A stretch of DNA of 59,429 nucleotides from a candidate division LCP-89 bacterium (GTDB taxonomy: Bacteria; Electryoneota; B3-LCP), in assembly GCA_025774555.1 (NCBI GenBank), contig JALGVT010000012.1, positions 1 to 59,429 of the forward strand, in the 5' to 3' direction. The notes beneath the pieces are model-generated. The model made no database searches and was not told the origin of the DNA. It was given only the letters and a program-made list of their open reading frames with translations. Numbering within the stretch: the stretch's first letter is position 1; every line of letters begins with the position of its first letter. Positions 27,435 to 37,246 of the stretch are shown here, piece by piece. Made by a program: the position numbers and the translations under genes.

Positions 27435-28919
27435 ATGACCAGACTGGATTCGATTCTTCGCAATACCATCTTCAGTTTCATATCGCGAGGAATAGACGTC
27501 GGCGTCACCTTTGCCCTTGCCATAATTCTGGCTCGCTATTTAGGTCCGGAGGGCATGGGAGAATATGCATATATTATCGCCTTTGTGGCGATCTTCGTGC
27601 CCCTGATCGATCTGGGGCTCGATCATATTTTAATCAGGGAGATTTCCCATCGTCGCGAGTCCGACAGAGAATACGTTGGCGCGGCGCTCCTGTTGAAACT
27701 TTTAATCATCCTGGTGTTGCTGCCGATAGCTGTTATCTCGACATGGTTGTTCAGTGACAGCAGCGTTGATAACTGGGCGATCTTATTCTGTTTTATCGGT
27801 ACCTTAATACTCCGCGAAATCCCCACCGTTGTAAGCTATGCTGTTTTTTTGGCTTACGAAAAGATGGAATTTCGCGCTATGGCAACTCTGCTTTTTCAAA
27901 TAGTAAAATTCTCAGCAACTATTATCGTTATAATCCTGGGCGGAAATTTATTCGCGATTTTCGCCGCGGCTCTTATTGGGGAATTCGTTCAGGGGGTGAT
28001 AGCACTATATTTAGTTTATAAAAAGTTTACACGACCACATTTTGTCTTCGATTCTAAACTGTGGAAATACTATTTACTCGAGTCATGGCCCTTAGGAATC
28101 GCTTTTGCTTTTAACAGTCTATATTTTCAGATCGATATTTTAATCCTGAAGCATTTCAGAACAGCCGAAGAGACCGGCCTATTTGGCGTTCCCTTCAGGG
28201 TAGTTACAACCCTTTTTACCTTGCTGATACCGATGATCTGGGTGCTCCTGCCGCATCTGACACGGGCTGCGAAAGAATCGATAAAGAAACTCGATCTGGA
28301 CGGGCAAGGTTATTTAAAAGGCATAGCAGTTATCACCGCCGCAGTCAGCATTTATCTTTGTATTGAAGCCGAAGATCTTATTATCGGTATTTTTGGACTT
28401 GAGTATGCAAAATCAGCCATAGTATTGATGATGATTTCACCGATCATTATTTTTCACGCGTTCACTTATTTCTTTGATCTGACACTAACCGCTGTTGGCA
28501 AACAAAAATTAATTGTCATTGGCGCTGGTTCGATCTTTATAGTTAAATTTATCGTGGATATGGTATATGTGCCGATCTACGGTGTGATGGGCGCAGCGAT
28601 AGGAACAATTTCATCTGATCTTGCCGCTTTCGCTGTGATGTTTTACTTGACCAGACGATACGTGACCTCTTTCAGTTTTGGCAGAATCATGGTAAAACCT
28701 TTCTGCGTTGCATGCTGTGCCGGACTGGTTCTCTGGAATGTCAGATTCCTACCCTTTTATATAACATTTTTCATCTTTGGTGCTTCTTATTTCTTCTTTA
28801 TTTGGCTATTTCGAGTTGTTTCGCCTGATCAGCGTCAGGTATTTATCGATATGGTCAGCGGGCTGAAGAAGAAATTCGGATTAACTGATAAAGAATCGGA
28901 TGGTGGTGGAGGTATCTAA
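27435..28919 (+). CDS. Polysaccharide flippase (Wzx/MATE-like)
   Basis: An integral membrane protein of 494 residues with about 12-14 hydrophobic helices and the oligosaccharide-flippase N-terminus (NTIFSFISRGIDVGVTFALAIILARYLGPEGMGEYAYIIAFVAIF). It would translocate undecaprenyl-linked glycan units across the inner membrane. It starts 2 bases after the DAHP synthase stop, so both are probably on one transcript. An O-antigen polymerase-like gene lies about 3.4 kb downstream, consistent with a Wzx/Wzy-type system. Confidence 0.88.
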   Translation: MTRLDSILRNTIFSFISRGIDVGVTFALAIILARYLGPEGMGEYAYIIAFVAIFVPLIDLGLDHILIREISHRRESDREYVGAALLLKLLIILVLLPIAVISTWLFSDSSVDNWAILFCFIGTLILREIPTVVSYAVFLAYEKMEFRAMATLLFQIVKFSATIIVIILGGNLFAIFAAALIGEFVQGVIALYLVYKKFTRPHFVFDSKLWKYYLLESWPLGIAFAFNSLYFQIDILILKHFRTAEETGLFGVPFRVVTTLFTLLIPMIWVLLPHLTRAAKESIKKLDLDGQGYLKGIAVITAAVSIYLCIEAEDLIIGIFGLEYAKSAIVLMMISPIIIFHAFTYFFDLTLTAVGKQKLIVIGAGSIFIVKFIVDMVYVPIYGVMGAAIGTISSDLAAFAVMFYLTRRYVTSFSFGRIMVKPFCVACCAGLVLWNVRFLPFYITFFIFGASYFFFIWLFRVVSPDQRQVFIDMVSGLKKKFGLTDKESDGGGGI

Positions 28920-28954
28920 GTCATTATACTTATTTTTTTGATGAACTGCTGAAA

Positions 28955-29011
28955 TGTGATACCGATCACTTTCTAAAGCAAGCAATAATAATATCTTTAA
29001 AAGTCTATAAT
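28955..29011 (+). promoter_or_regulatory. Possible CRP/FNR-like site and -10 box
   Basis: TGTGA-N6-TCACT at 28955-28970 resembles a CRP half-site pair with one mismatch. A TATAAT at 29006-29011 has only a weak -35 at the right distance. Both lie in the 126-bp gap before the radical SAM gene at 29046, the largest gap in this part of the locus. Chance occurrence is quite possible. Confidence 0.25.
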
Positions 29012-29045
29012 CCACATCCGAACTAATAAAGATTAATCATTCAAA

Positions 29046-30365
29046 TTGAAGATATTCCTACTTCAAAGCTACCTCGGTCGCCGCGAGAAACCAATCTATC
29101 CTATAGGATTGGCTTATCTTGGCGCATCTCTGCAAGAGCATGAAGTTGAGGCGTTTGATCCCAATGTCGTGTCCGATCCTTACGCTGAAACGGCAAAACG
29201 TATTGACCGCTTCAAACCCGACGTTGTCGGATTATCTCTGCGAAATATCGATACCACGCAATACCGAGATCCTTTCGTATATACAAAAACCATCCAGCGC
29301 ACTCTGGATATTATATCGTCGAATGCTCCCAAGTCCATCCGTATTATTGGCGGCTCGGGATTTTCTATATATGCCCGCGGTATAATGGATCATTTCAATG
29401 ATCTAGATTTCGGTGTGCTACTTGAGGGAGAAGAATCTTTCCCCGCACTCTTGAAGGATTTAAATAATCCAGAGCATACTCCCGGTATTTTTTATCGATC
29501 TGAAGGAAAGACATTCTTATCAGCTCCACCGAGACTGCCAGATTTCAATGCCTTGCCGAGTCCCAAATGGGACGTTGTAGATCTCGATCCTTATCGCGGT
29601 AAGTTGGATACCTTTGGCGTACAGGGGAAACGCGGCTGTGGTCTGCGGTGTGCGTATTGTACATATTTCTTCCTTAACGGATCACATTATCGTTTACGCG
29701 ATCCAGAAAAGATTGTTAATGAAATTAAACAGCTAATTGCTCAATTTAAAATAGATCATTTTATCTTTGTAGATTCCATATTTAATATTCCAAGAGAGCA
29801 CGCAGAAAAGATCTGTGAAGAACTTATCAGACAAAAGGTTAAGGTCCCCTGGACTGCCTGGTATAACGACCGTGAATTCGATGAATCATTTTTAAAATTA
29901 TCAAGGGAAGCGGGCTGTAGGTACTATTCTTTCTCTCCAGATGCTTACTCCGAAAAATCTCTTAAATTGCTGCGAAAAAGCCTTCGCGTAAAGGACATAG
30001 ACAAGATCTATGAGCTGGCAAGGAACAACCCGGATCTGTTCTTCGGCTTCAACTTCTTCGTAAATCCTCCCGGACAAACCTACAGGGATTTTATTCGATT
30101 AATGAAATTCTGGCTGAAGGTGAGAATAAATCTGCGGGGCAGATTGTACGGTTTTGGCATGGGTAATATACGTGTAGAACCTGATACTGAAATTCTCCGT
30201 ATCGCAATAGAAGAGGGTATTATTACTGAAGACACTGATTTGTTGGCGATGACCGATCAGGAATTAAAGAAACTGTTCTACACAAATCCAGGGACGCCGT
30301 TAATTGACAGTTTCTTTAAAATTTTTGGATTCCTTGCAAAAATAAAGCACTCAATTCGTTCATGA
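29046..30365 (+). CDS. Cobalamin-binding-type radical SAM protein
   Basis: A 439-residue protein. The N-terminal Rossmann-like B12-binding-type domain (about 1-145) has IGLAYLGASL, PDVVGLSL and IRIIGGSGFS. The radical SAM barrel carries the CX3CX2C cluster at Cys198/202/205 (KRGCGLRCAYC). The B12 lower-ligand His motif DxHxxG is absent (FDPNVVSD at that place). The tail is helical and basic. The start is TTG with no strong ribosome-binding site. Its stop overlaps the next gene in ATGA. It is distant from the four tandem paralogs further on. The substrate is unknown; glycan or lipid modification is inferred from the locus. Confidence 0.85.
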   Translation: MKIFLLQSYLGRREKPIYPIGLAYLGASLQEHEVEAFDPNVVSDPYAETAKRIDRFKPDVVGLSLRNIDTTQYRDPFVYTKTIQRTLDIISSNAPKSIRIIGGSGFSIYARGIMDHFNDLDFGVLLEGEESFPALLKDLNNPEHTPGIFYRSEGKTFLSAPPRLPDFNALPSPKWDVVDLDPYRGKLDTFGVQGKRGCGLRCAYCTYFFLNGSHYRLRDPEKIVNEIKQLIAQFKIDHFIFVDSIFNIPREHAEKICEELIRQKVKVPWTAWYNDREFDESFLKLSREAGCRYYSFSPDAYSEKSLKLLRKSLRVKDIDKIYELARNNPDLFFGFNFFVNPPGQTYRDFIRLMKFWLKVRINLRGRLYGFGMGNIRVEPDTEILRIAIEEGIITEDTDLLAMTDQELKKLFYTNPGTPLIDSFFKIFGFLAKIKHSIRS

Positions 30366-31348
30366 AAGGGCATTTTAAACATAAAATTCACTGGTGGCGG
30401 CTCAGGAGCGAATGGTATCGTAAGCGATTGAATGTCAAGCAGCCTCCGTTTTTCATTAATCTCGAGCCTACCGGCTATTGTAATCTCCGCTGTACAGTCT
30501 GCTCGTATAAGCAAGATAGGGGAAAGGGGTATATTGAGACTGATCTGGCAAAGAGAGTCATGGACGATGCGGCTGATTTCGGTGTGAGCCAGATAAGGTT
30601 TTTTCTTGCGGGAGAACCTATATTCCACCCGCGCCTCGCTGAACTTATAATCTATGCAAAACATAAGGGTCTTCTTACGCAAGTACACACCAATGCTAAT
30701 TATCTTGACGCGAAACGAGCGGAGAAAATCATCGAGAGCGGGCTTGACGCGATATCCTTCAGCTTTGATGGTGAAACCAGAGAAGATTATGAAGCAATCC
30801 GTGTTGGGGGTGATTTTGAAAAGACACTCGTAAATATCATTCGATTTCTCGAGTTAAAGAAAGAACGCGACCTGGACTATCCCCACGTTACTTTTCAAAT
30901 CATTAAACCGTATAAGCAAGGGGATCCTTTCAAACCAGAGCTTTCGGTGGAATTTAAAGAACAATTTAAAGGTCTGCCTATTGATAATTTTCTCGTACTG
31001 TATCCTTTCGCCTGGCCCGGACAGGATGACAAGGATATTGTCCGTCCCCTGGGAATGAAATATTTCCCCTGTCCAGTTCTATGGCAAAGCTTGTCTGTTG
31101 CATGGGATGGCAGAGTATTAGGTTGTTGCGGTGATTTAAACGGGATTGTCATATTGGGAGACGTGCAGAGAGATAAATTGAAGGATATTTGGAACGGCGA
31201 GCAGATTGTTACTATGAGACGTCTGCATGTTGAAAAAAGACATAAAGAGATTTCTCTTTGTAGGGAATGCGATGCCGTCTTCGTCCGATTTCACCCGGTA
31301 ATCCGTGATTTGAAAGATCTCATAACCGGGAGCTGGAATTCCCTCTGA
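30362..31348 (+). CDS. Radical SAM/SPASM-type protein
   Basis: A 328-residue radical SAM enzyme without a B12 domain. The cluster motif is Cys40/44/47 (EPTGYCNLRCTVC), followed by GEPIFHPRLAELIIYAKHKG. A C-terminal SPASM-like Cys-rich region is present (CPVLWQSLSVAWDGRVLGCCGD ... LCRECD) for additional iron-sulfur clusters. Its ATG overlaps the previous stop by 4 bp and the next gene starts 4 bp later, so the three are coupled. SPASM proteins modify peptides, sugars or nucleosides; the target here is not known. Confidence 0.87.
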   Translation: MKGHFKHKIHWWRLRSEWYRKRLNVKQPPFFINLEPTGYCNLRCTVCSYKQDRGKGYIETDLAKRVMDDAADFGVSQIRFFLAGEPIFHPRLAELIIYAKHKGLLTQVHTNANYLDAKRAEKIIESGLDAISFSFDGETREDYEAIRVGGDFEKTLVNIIRFLELKKERDLDYPHVTFQIIKPYKQGDPFKPELSVEFKEQFKGLPIDNFLVLYPFAWPGQDDKDIVRPLGMKYFPCPVLWQSLSVAWDGRVLGCCGDLNGIVILGDVQRDKLKDIWNGEQIVTMRRLHVEKRHKEISLCRECDAVFVRFHPVIRDLKDLITGSWNSL

Positions 31349-31352
31349 TTGT

Positions 31353-32285
31353 ATGAATGCTTTAGCTCGAAAATTACAAGATCTGCATTACAGGAACTTC
31401 GGATTTATTGTCAAGGCACTGGGCGGTTTAAATACTCCCGAGAGGAGTTACGCTCTCGCGCAGCTAATAGGTGGATTGCGGACTCGCTTCGGATACATCG
31501 GTGCTGGGTGGTCAAGAGACATTTATCTTAATACAATCAGAACGATTTTTCCGGAAATAAGCAAGCGAGATGCTGATGATCTTTTAACTGCATATTGGAT
31601 AAATCATCAAAAGCGTTTTGTCGAACTTTTTTTCGCTACTGAATTGACTCCCGATAACCTGGGGAAATTAGTCGAATTTGATGGATTAGAGCAACTAGAT
31701 AGCGCACTGGAGCAGGGGCGAGGCGTTATTTTACCAGTGCCGCATATTGGAAATGAACGCTTGCATCATATCGCACTTGCTGTTAAAGGCTATCCGATGG
31801 CGGTGATCTCTTCTAAGTACGAAGATCACGGCAAGTTTGCAAAAAAAATTAAATTGGATGCATCGAAACGATTTCATGACGTGGGGCATCCCGGAGATGC
31901 ATTCTGGTTGTTGAAGGCGTTGAAGAGAAACAGCATCCTGCAAATTGCATCTGATGCAGAGGCTGATTCTAACGCCGTGATCGTCAGCTTTCTTGGGCAT
32001 GAGCTTCTACTACCCACCGGCTGGGTGAGGTTAGCTCATAAAACAGGAGCAGTTGTTTTCCCATCTGTACTGTTGCGTCAGGATGATAATCGACACCGGT
32101 TGATCATTAAACCTGAATTTAAAATTGAGACAGACTCTGAAAGGAAGATCAGTCTCCAGGCGAATGTGCAACGTTATATGGATATTGTTGCAGAGATTTA
32201 TAAGGAACGCCCGGATTTAATCGACTGGATGTCCCTGACGGTGCGCATGGAAGAGATGAGATGGAGTAAGGTACAGCAGCAATAA
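31353..32285 (+). CDS. LpxL/HtrB-like lipid acyltransferase
   Basis: A 310-residue protein of the lysophospholipid/lipid A acyltransferase family. It has an N-terminal amphipathic region, RGVILPVPHIGNERLHHIAL at the active-site position, then ISSKY, SDAEADSNAVIVSFLGHELLLPTGWVRLAHKTGAVVFPSVL. In the usual HX4(D/E) catalytic motif (for example HxGNWD/E) the sixth position is Arg here (HIGNER), and a Glu lies one residue earlier. Catalysis may be shifted or altered. It would acylate a lipid or glycolipid at the inner membrane. It is packed tightly behind two radical SAM genes. Confidence 0.8.
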   Translation: MNALARKLQDLHYRNFGFIVKALGGLNTPERSYALAQLIGGLRTRFGYIGAGWSRDIYLNTIRTIFPEISKRDADDLLTAYWINHQKRFVELFFATELTPDNLGKLVEFDGLEQLDSALEQGRGVILPVPHIGNERLHHIALAVKGYPMAVISSKYEDHGKFAKKIKLDASKRFHDVGHPGDAFWLLKALKRNSILQIASDAEADSNAVIVSFLGHELLLPTGWVRLAHKTGAVVFPSVLLRQDDNRHRLIIKPEFKIETDSERKISLQANVQRYMDIVAEIYKERPDLIDWMSLTVRMEEMRWSKVQQQ

Positions 32286-32334
32286 TAAAAGCAGTTCTTG
32301 ATACAAAATCTGACATTATAATTCTATAATAGAA

Positions 32335-33927
32335 ATGAAAGAATTTATACAAAACTACCGATCTAAACCCTGGCCCAAGCTGGAAATTCCGACGGTTGGC
32401 AAACCGCAATTAGTAGGATTAACCCTTTTTATCGCTGCCTTAATAGCAGGTGGATTGGCAATCTGGTTTTCTGGGGGAATCAGAGCTGAGAAATTTATTC
32501 TCTTAGGTCTTGCCATCCCGGTTCTGCTCTTTCTGAAAAATAAATGGGTGACGATCGTGGGATTGTTGTCCTTTCAGGTGATCGTCGCTTTTCTCTTCAT
32601 CGGAAACTCAGACTATGCTTTAATGGCTGTGGGAGCATTGATAGGTACAATCATTGCGTTTGAAAGCCCTGTAATTATGTATATGATACTTATTACGACA
32701 ATATGGTTTTTTTATACAGGTTACACTTTTGCACCAACTGCGACAATGAAGTTATATATTAGCGGCGCTCTATTTACTGGTTGGATTTTCCGGGAAATTA
32801 TGCGACCAATAAAATTACAGTTAAAAGTTGATTTCCCAGAAAAAGCCCCGGTAATATTGCTTTTCATCTGGACGACAATTGGTTATAGTCTATGGTGTCT
32901 TGATCCTGTTACCTATGGGTGGGCTCAGTATAGAGGTATTTTAGTGAGCATTGTTTTGTTTCTTATTACTCCGTTAGTGATCAGAAGGAAAAAAGATTTG
33001 TACCCAGTTCTCTGGATATGGATTATTGTTGGGATCATCGGTTCGGCGGTATCCTTTTTTGTTCAGCCTGAATTTGGTACAACTGCGGCAAGTGCTAGCG
33101 GTTTGGATATACTCGTTGCGGCTAAGAATCCAACTGCAACTATTTTTTGCTTATCTTTCTTTATCATTTTTCCTGTGATATATTGGGGAAAGCAAGTAGC
33201 ACTAAGACTTTTAGCATTGATATCAATTCTTTTAATTGGTTCTGCAGTTGTTTTTCTCGAATCCCGTGCAGCCGTAATTGGTCTAGCCGCGGGTATAATA
33301 TTATTCTGGATAGTCGATTTAATTTGGAATCCGAGGATGAAGAGCTCACTAAGGATAGTAGCGCGTGTTTTTTTTATAATCAGTTTTATCGTAATATCTC
33401 TAATTGGAATTTATGGATTAGGATTATTAGAGAACCTCGGTACTTATTCCGAAATCTTCGACTCGCCTACATCTGCAAATACGATGCAATGGCGTGAAGA
33501 GACCTGGAAAATCACTTTTGAAATGATGGCAGAAGAACATCATCTATTCCGTGGGTTGGGACTGGCAGGTTTTGTAACGCTGGCTCCGCAGTACGGATTG
33601 GCTGCTGGAGACATCACGGAAGCGGGGAATTTATATCATACACATTGTATGTATCTGGATATTTTGCTGCATTATGGTATAGTGGGTTTCATCTTATTCG
33701 GATGGCTGATGATCCAGCATATGATATTATTATGGCGCAGTTTCTTGAGATCTAAAAATATAATGTTCAAATATCTACAACTAGGTCTGTTCTGTAGCTT
33801 TGTTGGATTTTATATTCACGCTGTTCTCGACTTCTCTTTGTTTAATCTCACATTCTACTGGGTTTATCTCGGTTTGAGCATAGCAGTGAGGAATATAGAG
33901 AGGAATGAGGCAAATCTTGAAGTATAA
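32335..33927 (+). CDS. O-antigen ligase/polymerase-like membrane protein
   Basis: A 530-residue protein with about 11-12 hydrophobic helices and a Wzy_C-like region: AVVFLESRAAVIGLAAGIILFW, a large loop (WREETWKITFEMMAEEHHLFRGLGLAGF), then YHTHCMYLDILLHYGIVGFILFGWL. The conserved Arg and His fit the O-antigen polymerase (Wzy) or ligase (WaaL) families, which cannot be told apart here. It overlaps the next gene's start by 23 bp. With the flippase it suggests a Wzx/Wzy-type surface polysaccharide. Confidence 0.8.
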   Translation: MKEFIQNYRSKPWPKLEIPTVGKPQLVGLTLFIAALIAGGLAIWFSGGIRAEKFILLGLAIPVLLFLKNKWVTIVGLLSFQVIVAFLFIGNSDYALMAVGALIGTIIAFESPVIMYMILITTIWFFYTGYTFAPTATMKLYISGALFTGWIFREIMRPIKLQLKVDFPEKAPVILLFIWTTIGYSLWCLDPVTYGWAQYRGILVSIVLFLITPLVIRRKKDLYPVLWIWIIVGIIGSAVSFFVQPEFGTTAASASGLDILVAAKNPTATIFCLSFFIIFPVIYWGKQVALRLLALISILLIGSAVVFLESRAAVIGLAAGIILFWIVDLIWNPRMKSSLRIVARVFFIISFIVISLIGIYGLGLLENLGTYSEIFDSPTSANTMQWREETWKITFEMMAEEHHLFRGLGLAGFVTLAPQYGLAAGDITEAGNLYHTHCMYLDILLHYGIVGFILFGWLMIQHMILLWRSFLRSKNIMFKYLQLGLFCSFVGFYIHAVLDFSLFNLTFYWVYLGLSIAVRNIERNEANLEV

Positions 33928-35509
33928 GACACAACAAACCTTATCTCGAGTTAACATTAAAAATCATCTGGTGATTGGTGTTGTTATCTTTTGCTCTGCT
34001 TTATCCATTAGATATATCAAACTCTTCGATTTAGACCTCTGGTTTGATGAGATTACCATTCTCTTGCAGATAGATCTATCTTTCAGTGATATCTGGGAAT
34101 TCAATAAAAGTGAAAATTTCCCGCCTTTTTATCCATGGCTCGTAAAACTGTGGAGTTATTGTTGTCATACGGATAACGGATATCGTGTTTTAAACGCGAT
34201 AATTGGTTCGCTTGTCGCGCCAGTGGCATATTTACTGGGCTGTGAGCTGAAGGATAAAAAGTTAGGAACATTAGTCGGATTAGCATCTGCAGTTTCAGTT
34301 CCATTGATTTATTATTCACAGGTTGTGCGGATGTACAGTTTGTTTGTGGTATTCATTTGCATTTCCTATTACACTTTTAGTCGTGCTGTGGCAACTGAGA
34401 AGTACAAATATTGGATTATAACGGCTATCGCTAATCTATTGGCGTTCTACACTCATTTATTTGGATTGTTTGTTATAACGACCGAGTTTATAATTTTAAT
34501 CTGGATATTCAGAGCTGATCTAAAAAAAATGATTCCTCCAGTAGTATCACATATTCCTACATTAATTTTAATGTCCTTTTGGTTTTTAGTACTCCTTGAT
34601 CGGTATCAGGTTGTTCAATCATACACCCATTCTGCTAATCTATTCAGCAACCTTATACGGTTATGGCTCTTCATGGGATCAGGAGTTTTTTTCGGCAAGA
34701 ATCTTATCATCGCATTTTTTGTTAACATACCTTTATTTGTAGGTTTGTTCTTAGGGATACCACAGTGGTTTAGGAATCGGTCTAATAAAATATTCGCAGC
34801 CCTTTTTGTGATGCCTTTTGCATTAATAGTTATCGTCTCTTTTTTTCGATTTTCCATTATTGATGGCAGATATTTGTTATTCCTGGTACCCAGTTATTTA
34901 ACATTGGTAATCTCGGGCTGGCTGTATGTTAATAATAAATTATGGCGTTCCATTGGTTTAATAAGCGTATTTATATCTCTGATATTTTCATCTTGGTACT
35001 ATTTCAGCAACTATCTTGAAGCAAATGATACTTTCAGATATCATGGTGTTTTTGCGCACTCTAAAGAAGATGATGGCAAGTGCTATTCCCGCATTGCAGC
35101 AATAGTGGAAGGCAAAATAACGTCGGATGAAGTTATCATCCATTACTCTGGTCCGTATCGACGATCTTTCACGTTTTTCACGTCAATTTACTATCATAAA
35201 CGTTCACTCCTCGAGTATGTGTATACGACTGATGAACTTCCTTACGCTGTAGGAAGACAATACCTGAAACCAAATGAGAGAATCACTTCCTTAAATGAAC
35301 TGGATCAGATTCCAGGAGGAATCTGGGTGATAACTTTGAATAAGCCAAAATTTCTCTATATCGAAGGTTACAAAGCAAGTCAGAATGAAAAGAAGTTTGA
35401 TAAATGGATTGAGAAAGATAATTTACCAGCAGAGCTAAAGGGATTGGATTATCACTTTGCTGAGATAATTCGTGATGGCAGCTTATCAGCAATCCATTTT
35501 ATACGATAA
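33905..35509 (+). CDS. GT-C (GT39-like) membrane glycosyltransferase, tandem paralog 1
   Basis: A 534-residue polytopic protein. The first periplasmic loop has the GT-C acidic motif DLDLWFDEITILLQ, then NFPPFYPWLVKLWS, as in ArnT/PMT-family enzymes that use polyprenyl-phosphate sugars. About ten further helices follow. The C-terminal soluble domain of about 150 residues is shared by the next three genes (DEVIIHYSGPYRRSFTFFTSIYYHKRSL ... LNELDQIPGGIWVITL). The sugar donor and acceptor are unknown. It is the first of four consecutive paralogs. Confidence 0.83.
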   Translation: MRQILKYKTQQTLSRVNIKNHLVIGVVIFCSALSIRYIKLFDLDLWFDEITILLQIDLSFSDIWEFNKSENFPPFYPWLVKLWSYCCHTDNGYRVLNAIIGSLVAPVAYLLGCELKDKKLGTLVGLASAVSVPLIYYSQVVRMYSLFVVFICISYYTFSRAVATEKYKYWIITAIANLLAFYTHLFGLFVITTEFIILIWIFRADLKKMIPPVVSHIPTLILMSFWFLVLLDRYQVVQSYTHSANLFSNLIRLWLFMGSGVFFGKNLIIAFFVNIPLFVGLFLGIPQWFRNRSNKIFAALFVMPFALIVIVSFFRFSIIDGRYLLFLVPSYLTLVISGWLYVNNKLWRSIGLISVFISLIFSSWYYFSNYLEANDTFRYHGVFAHSKEDDGKCYSRIAAIVEGKITSDEVIIHYSGPYRRSFTFFTSIYYHKRSLLEYVYTTDELPYAVGRQYLKPNERITSLNELDQIPGGIWVITLNKPKFLYIEGYKASQNEKKFDKWIEKDNLPAELKGLDYHFAEIIRDGSLSAIHFIR

Positions 35510-35586
35510 AATTACAAAACTACCTGAGTACATTGAGTACATAGGAAATATAAAACTGGTGAATCTCTTGTTGAACGAGATGAAAA

Positions 35587-37215
35587 ATGCTTAAAGTTCT
35601 TAAATTATTAGTATTTGCGGATACGGATCCCGAGGTCAATAATAGAGAAGATATTCTAACAATATTTTTCTTATTTATTGTAGCCTTGGGATTGCGTACA
35701 ATAAGACTATATGATCTGGATATTTGGTTTGATGAAGTTGTTTTATTATTTCAATTAAGTGGATCGTTCGTTGACATATGGGATTCATGTTTAAAAGATA
35801 ACTTTCCACCACTCTATCCTTGGATACTGAAAATCTGGAGCTATTTATTTTCAAGTGAGAATTCCTTAAGGTTCTTTTCTGCCCTATTAGGTGCTTTAAC
35901 TCCACCAGCGGCATATCTACTTGGGAAAGTACTTGACGGGAAGAGGTTTGGCCTTATCTTAGGATTAACTTGTTGTATTTCTCCGGCATTACTGTACTAT
36001 TCACAAATGATTCGGATGTATTCCATATTCCCATTATTTGCTTGTTTTTCGATTATTGGATTTATCCAGGGCATGAAGACAAATGAAAGGAAATACTGGA
36101 TATTAACTGCAATTTCAAATCTATTAGGTTTTTATACTTTCACCTTTATGATCTACCTAATAATGATGGAGTTTGTAATATTATTATGGCCAGTCAAAAT
36201 TAGGTTAGATAGATTAAAGCGGTCATTAGTCTATAATATTCCCACCTTAATATTGATATTATTCTGGATAGGGCCGCTAATGCTAAGATATCATCAATTG
36301 GAGGAATCTTTTTGGCTTAAACCTCTTTCAGTTAATCACATTGGAGAACTTTGGACATTGTTGGGGACGGGCACTGATTACCATGATCGTTATACTCTTG
36401 CGGTGATTTTAAATGTTCCGTTGTTAATTGGATTTCTATTCGGCATAAGAAAAACATGGAAGAGATATGAGTTCAGAATTTCTATAATAATCTTTATAGG
36501 CATTATACTAATAGTACTTTTTCAGTCTCTAATAGGTCCTTCTATTTTCTATAAGAGATATTTTATGTTTCTAATTCCCGTGTATCTTGCCATTGTGTTA
36601 GCAGGTTGGAAATATTTAAAGAACAAAAACTGGAGAATAATTGGTTTGGGGATAACGTATTTAGCATTAGTTAGCACGTTGTTCTATTACTATATAGGGT
36701 ACCATGAGTTTCATTGGATCTATCACTTTGCTTTATCGGAATCAGAAATTCATCCTAACGATGGTCATGCTATCTCGAAAACCGTAGCTTTCCTCCAAGA
36801 TAATCTAAGAGATGATGAAGCTGTAATTCACTATTCAAATCCTCTTATCCGTTGTTTCAGTTTTTTCCCTTCAAGGTACTACCATGATCCCTCTTCTCCA
36901 GTATATATATACTCGACAGATAAGATTGCTGAATTTTCAGGAGGGCAGTATTTAAAAGAGGGTGAATGGATCAGGAGTCTTGGTGATATAGCTAATTCAC
37001 CTGAAGGGATCTGGATTGTTTCATTAGATTCAACGGAGGCGCTTTTTGATTCAAATTACCTGGAAAAACCAAGATTGCGTGGATTTAGGTGGGTAAGTCG
37101 TGACAATCTCCCTAAAGAGATTTATGATGGTGGATACGTCGGAATCGATACAATTCGATTCGGTAGTTTGACGACCATTCATTTTCGCAGAAACCTTGAA
37201 TCTTCTATTCCATAA
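35587..37215 (+). CDS. GT-C (GT39-like) membrane glycosyltransferase, tandem paralog 2
   Basis: A 542-residue paralog. It has the acidic loop LDIWFDEVVLLFQ, DNFPPLYPWILKIWS, an SQMIRMYSIF segment and the same C-terminal domain (DEAVIHYSNPLIRCFSFFPSRYYHD, GGQYLKEGEWIRSL, PEGIWIVSLDSTEALFDSNYL). It is closer to the third paralog than to the first by inspection of the C-terminal domain. The coding sequence is visibly AT-rich; for example 36481-36540 has 16 G+C of 60. It follows a 77-bp gap. Confidence 0.83.
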   Translation: MLKVLKLLVFADTDPEVNNREDILTIFFLFIVALGLRTIRLYDLDIWFDEVVLLFQLSGSFVDIWDSCLKDNFPPLYPWILKIWSYLFSSENSLRFFSALLGALTPPAAYLLGKVLDGKRFGLILGLTCCISPALLYYSQMIRMYSIFPLFACFSIIGFIQGMKTNERKYWILTAISNLLGFYTFTFMIYLIMMEFVILLWPVKIRLDRLKRSLVYNIPTLILILFWIGPLMLRYHQLEESFWLKPLSVNHIGELWTLLGTGTDYHDRYTLAVILNVPLLIGFLFGIRKTWKRYEFRISIIIFIGIILIVLFQSLIGPSIFYKRYFMFLIPVYLAIVLAGWKYLKNKNWRIIGLGITYLALVSTLFYYYIGYHEFHWIYHFALSESEIHPNDGHAISKTVAFLQDNLRDDEAVIHYSNPLIRCFSFFPSRYYHDPSSPVYIYSTDKIAEFSGGQYLKEGEWIRSLGDIANSPEGIWIVSLDSTEALFDSNYLEKPRLRGFRWVSRDNLPKEIYDGGYVGIDTIRFGSLTTIHFRRNLESSIP

Positions 37216-37246
37216 TTGAAATAACCACAAATTAGATGAGGTTTTC

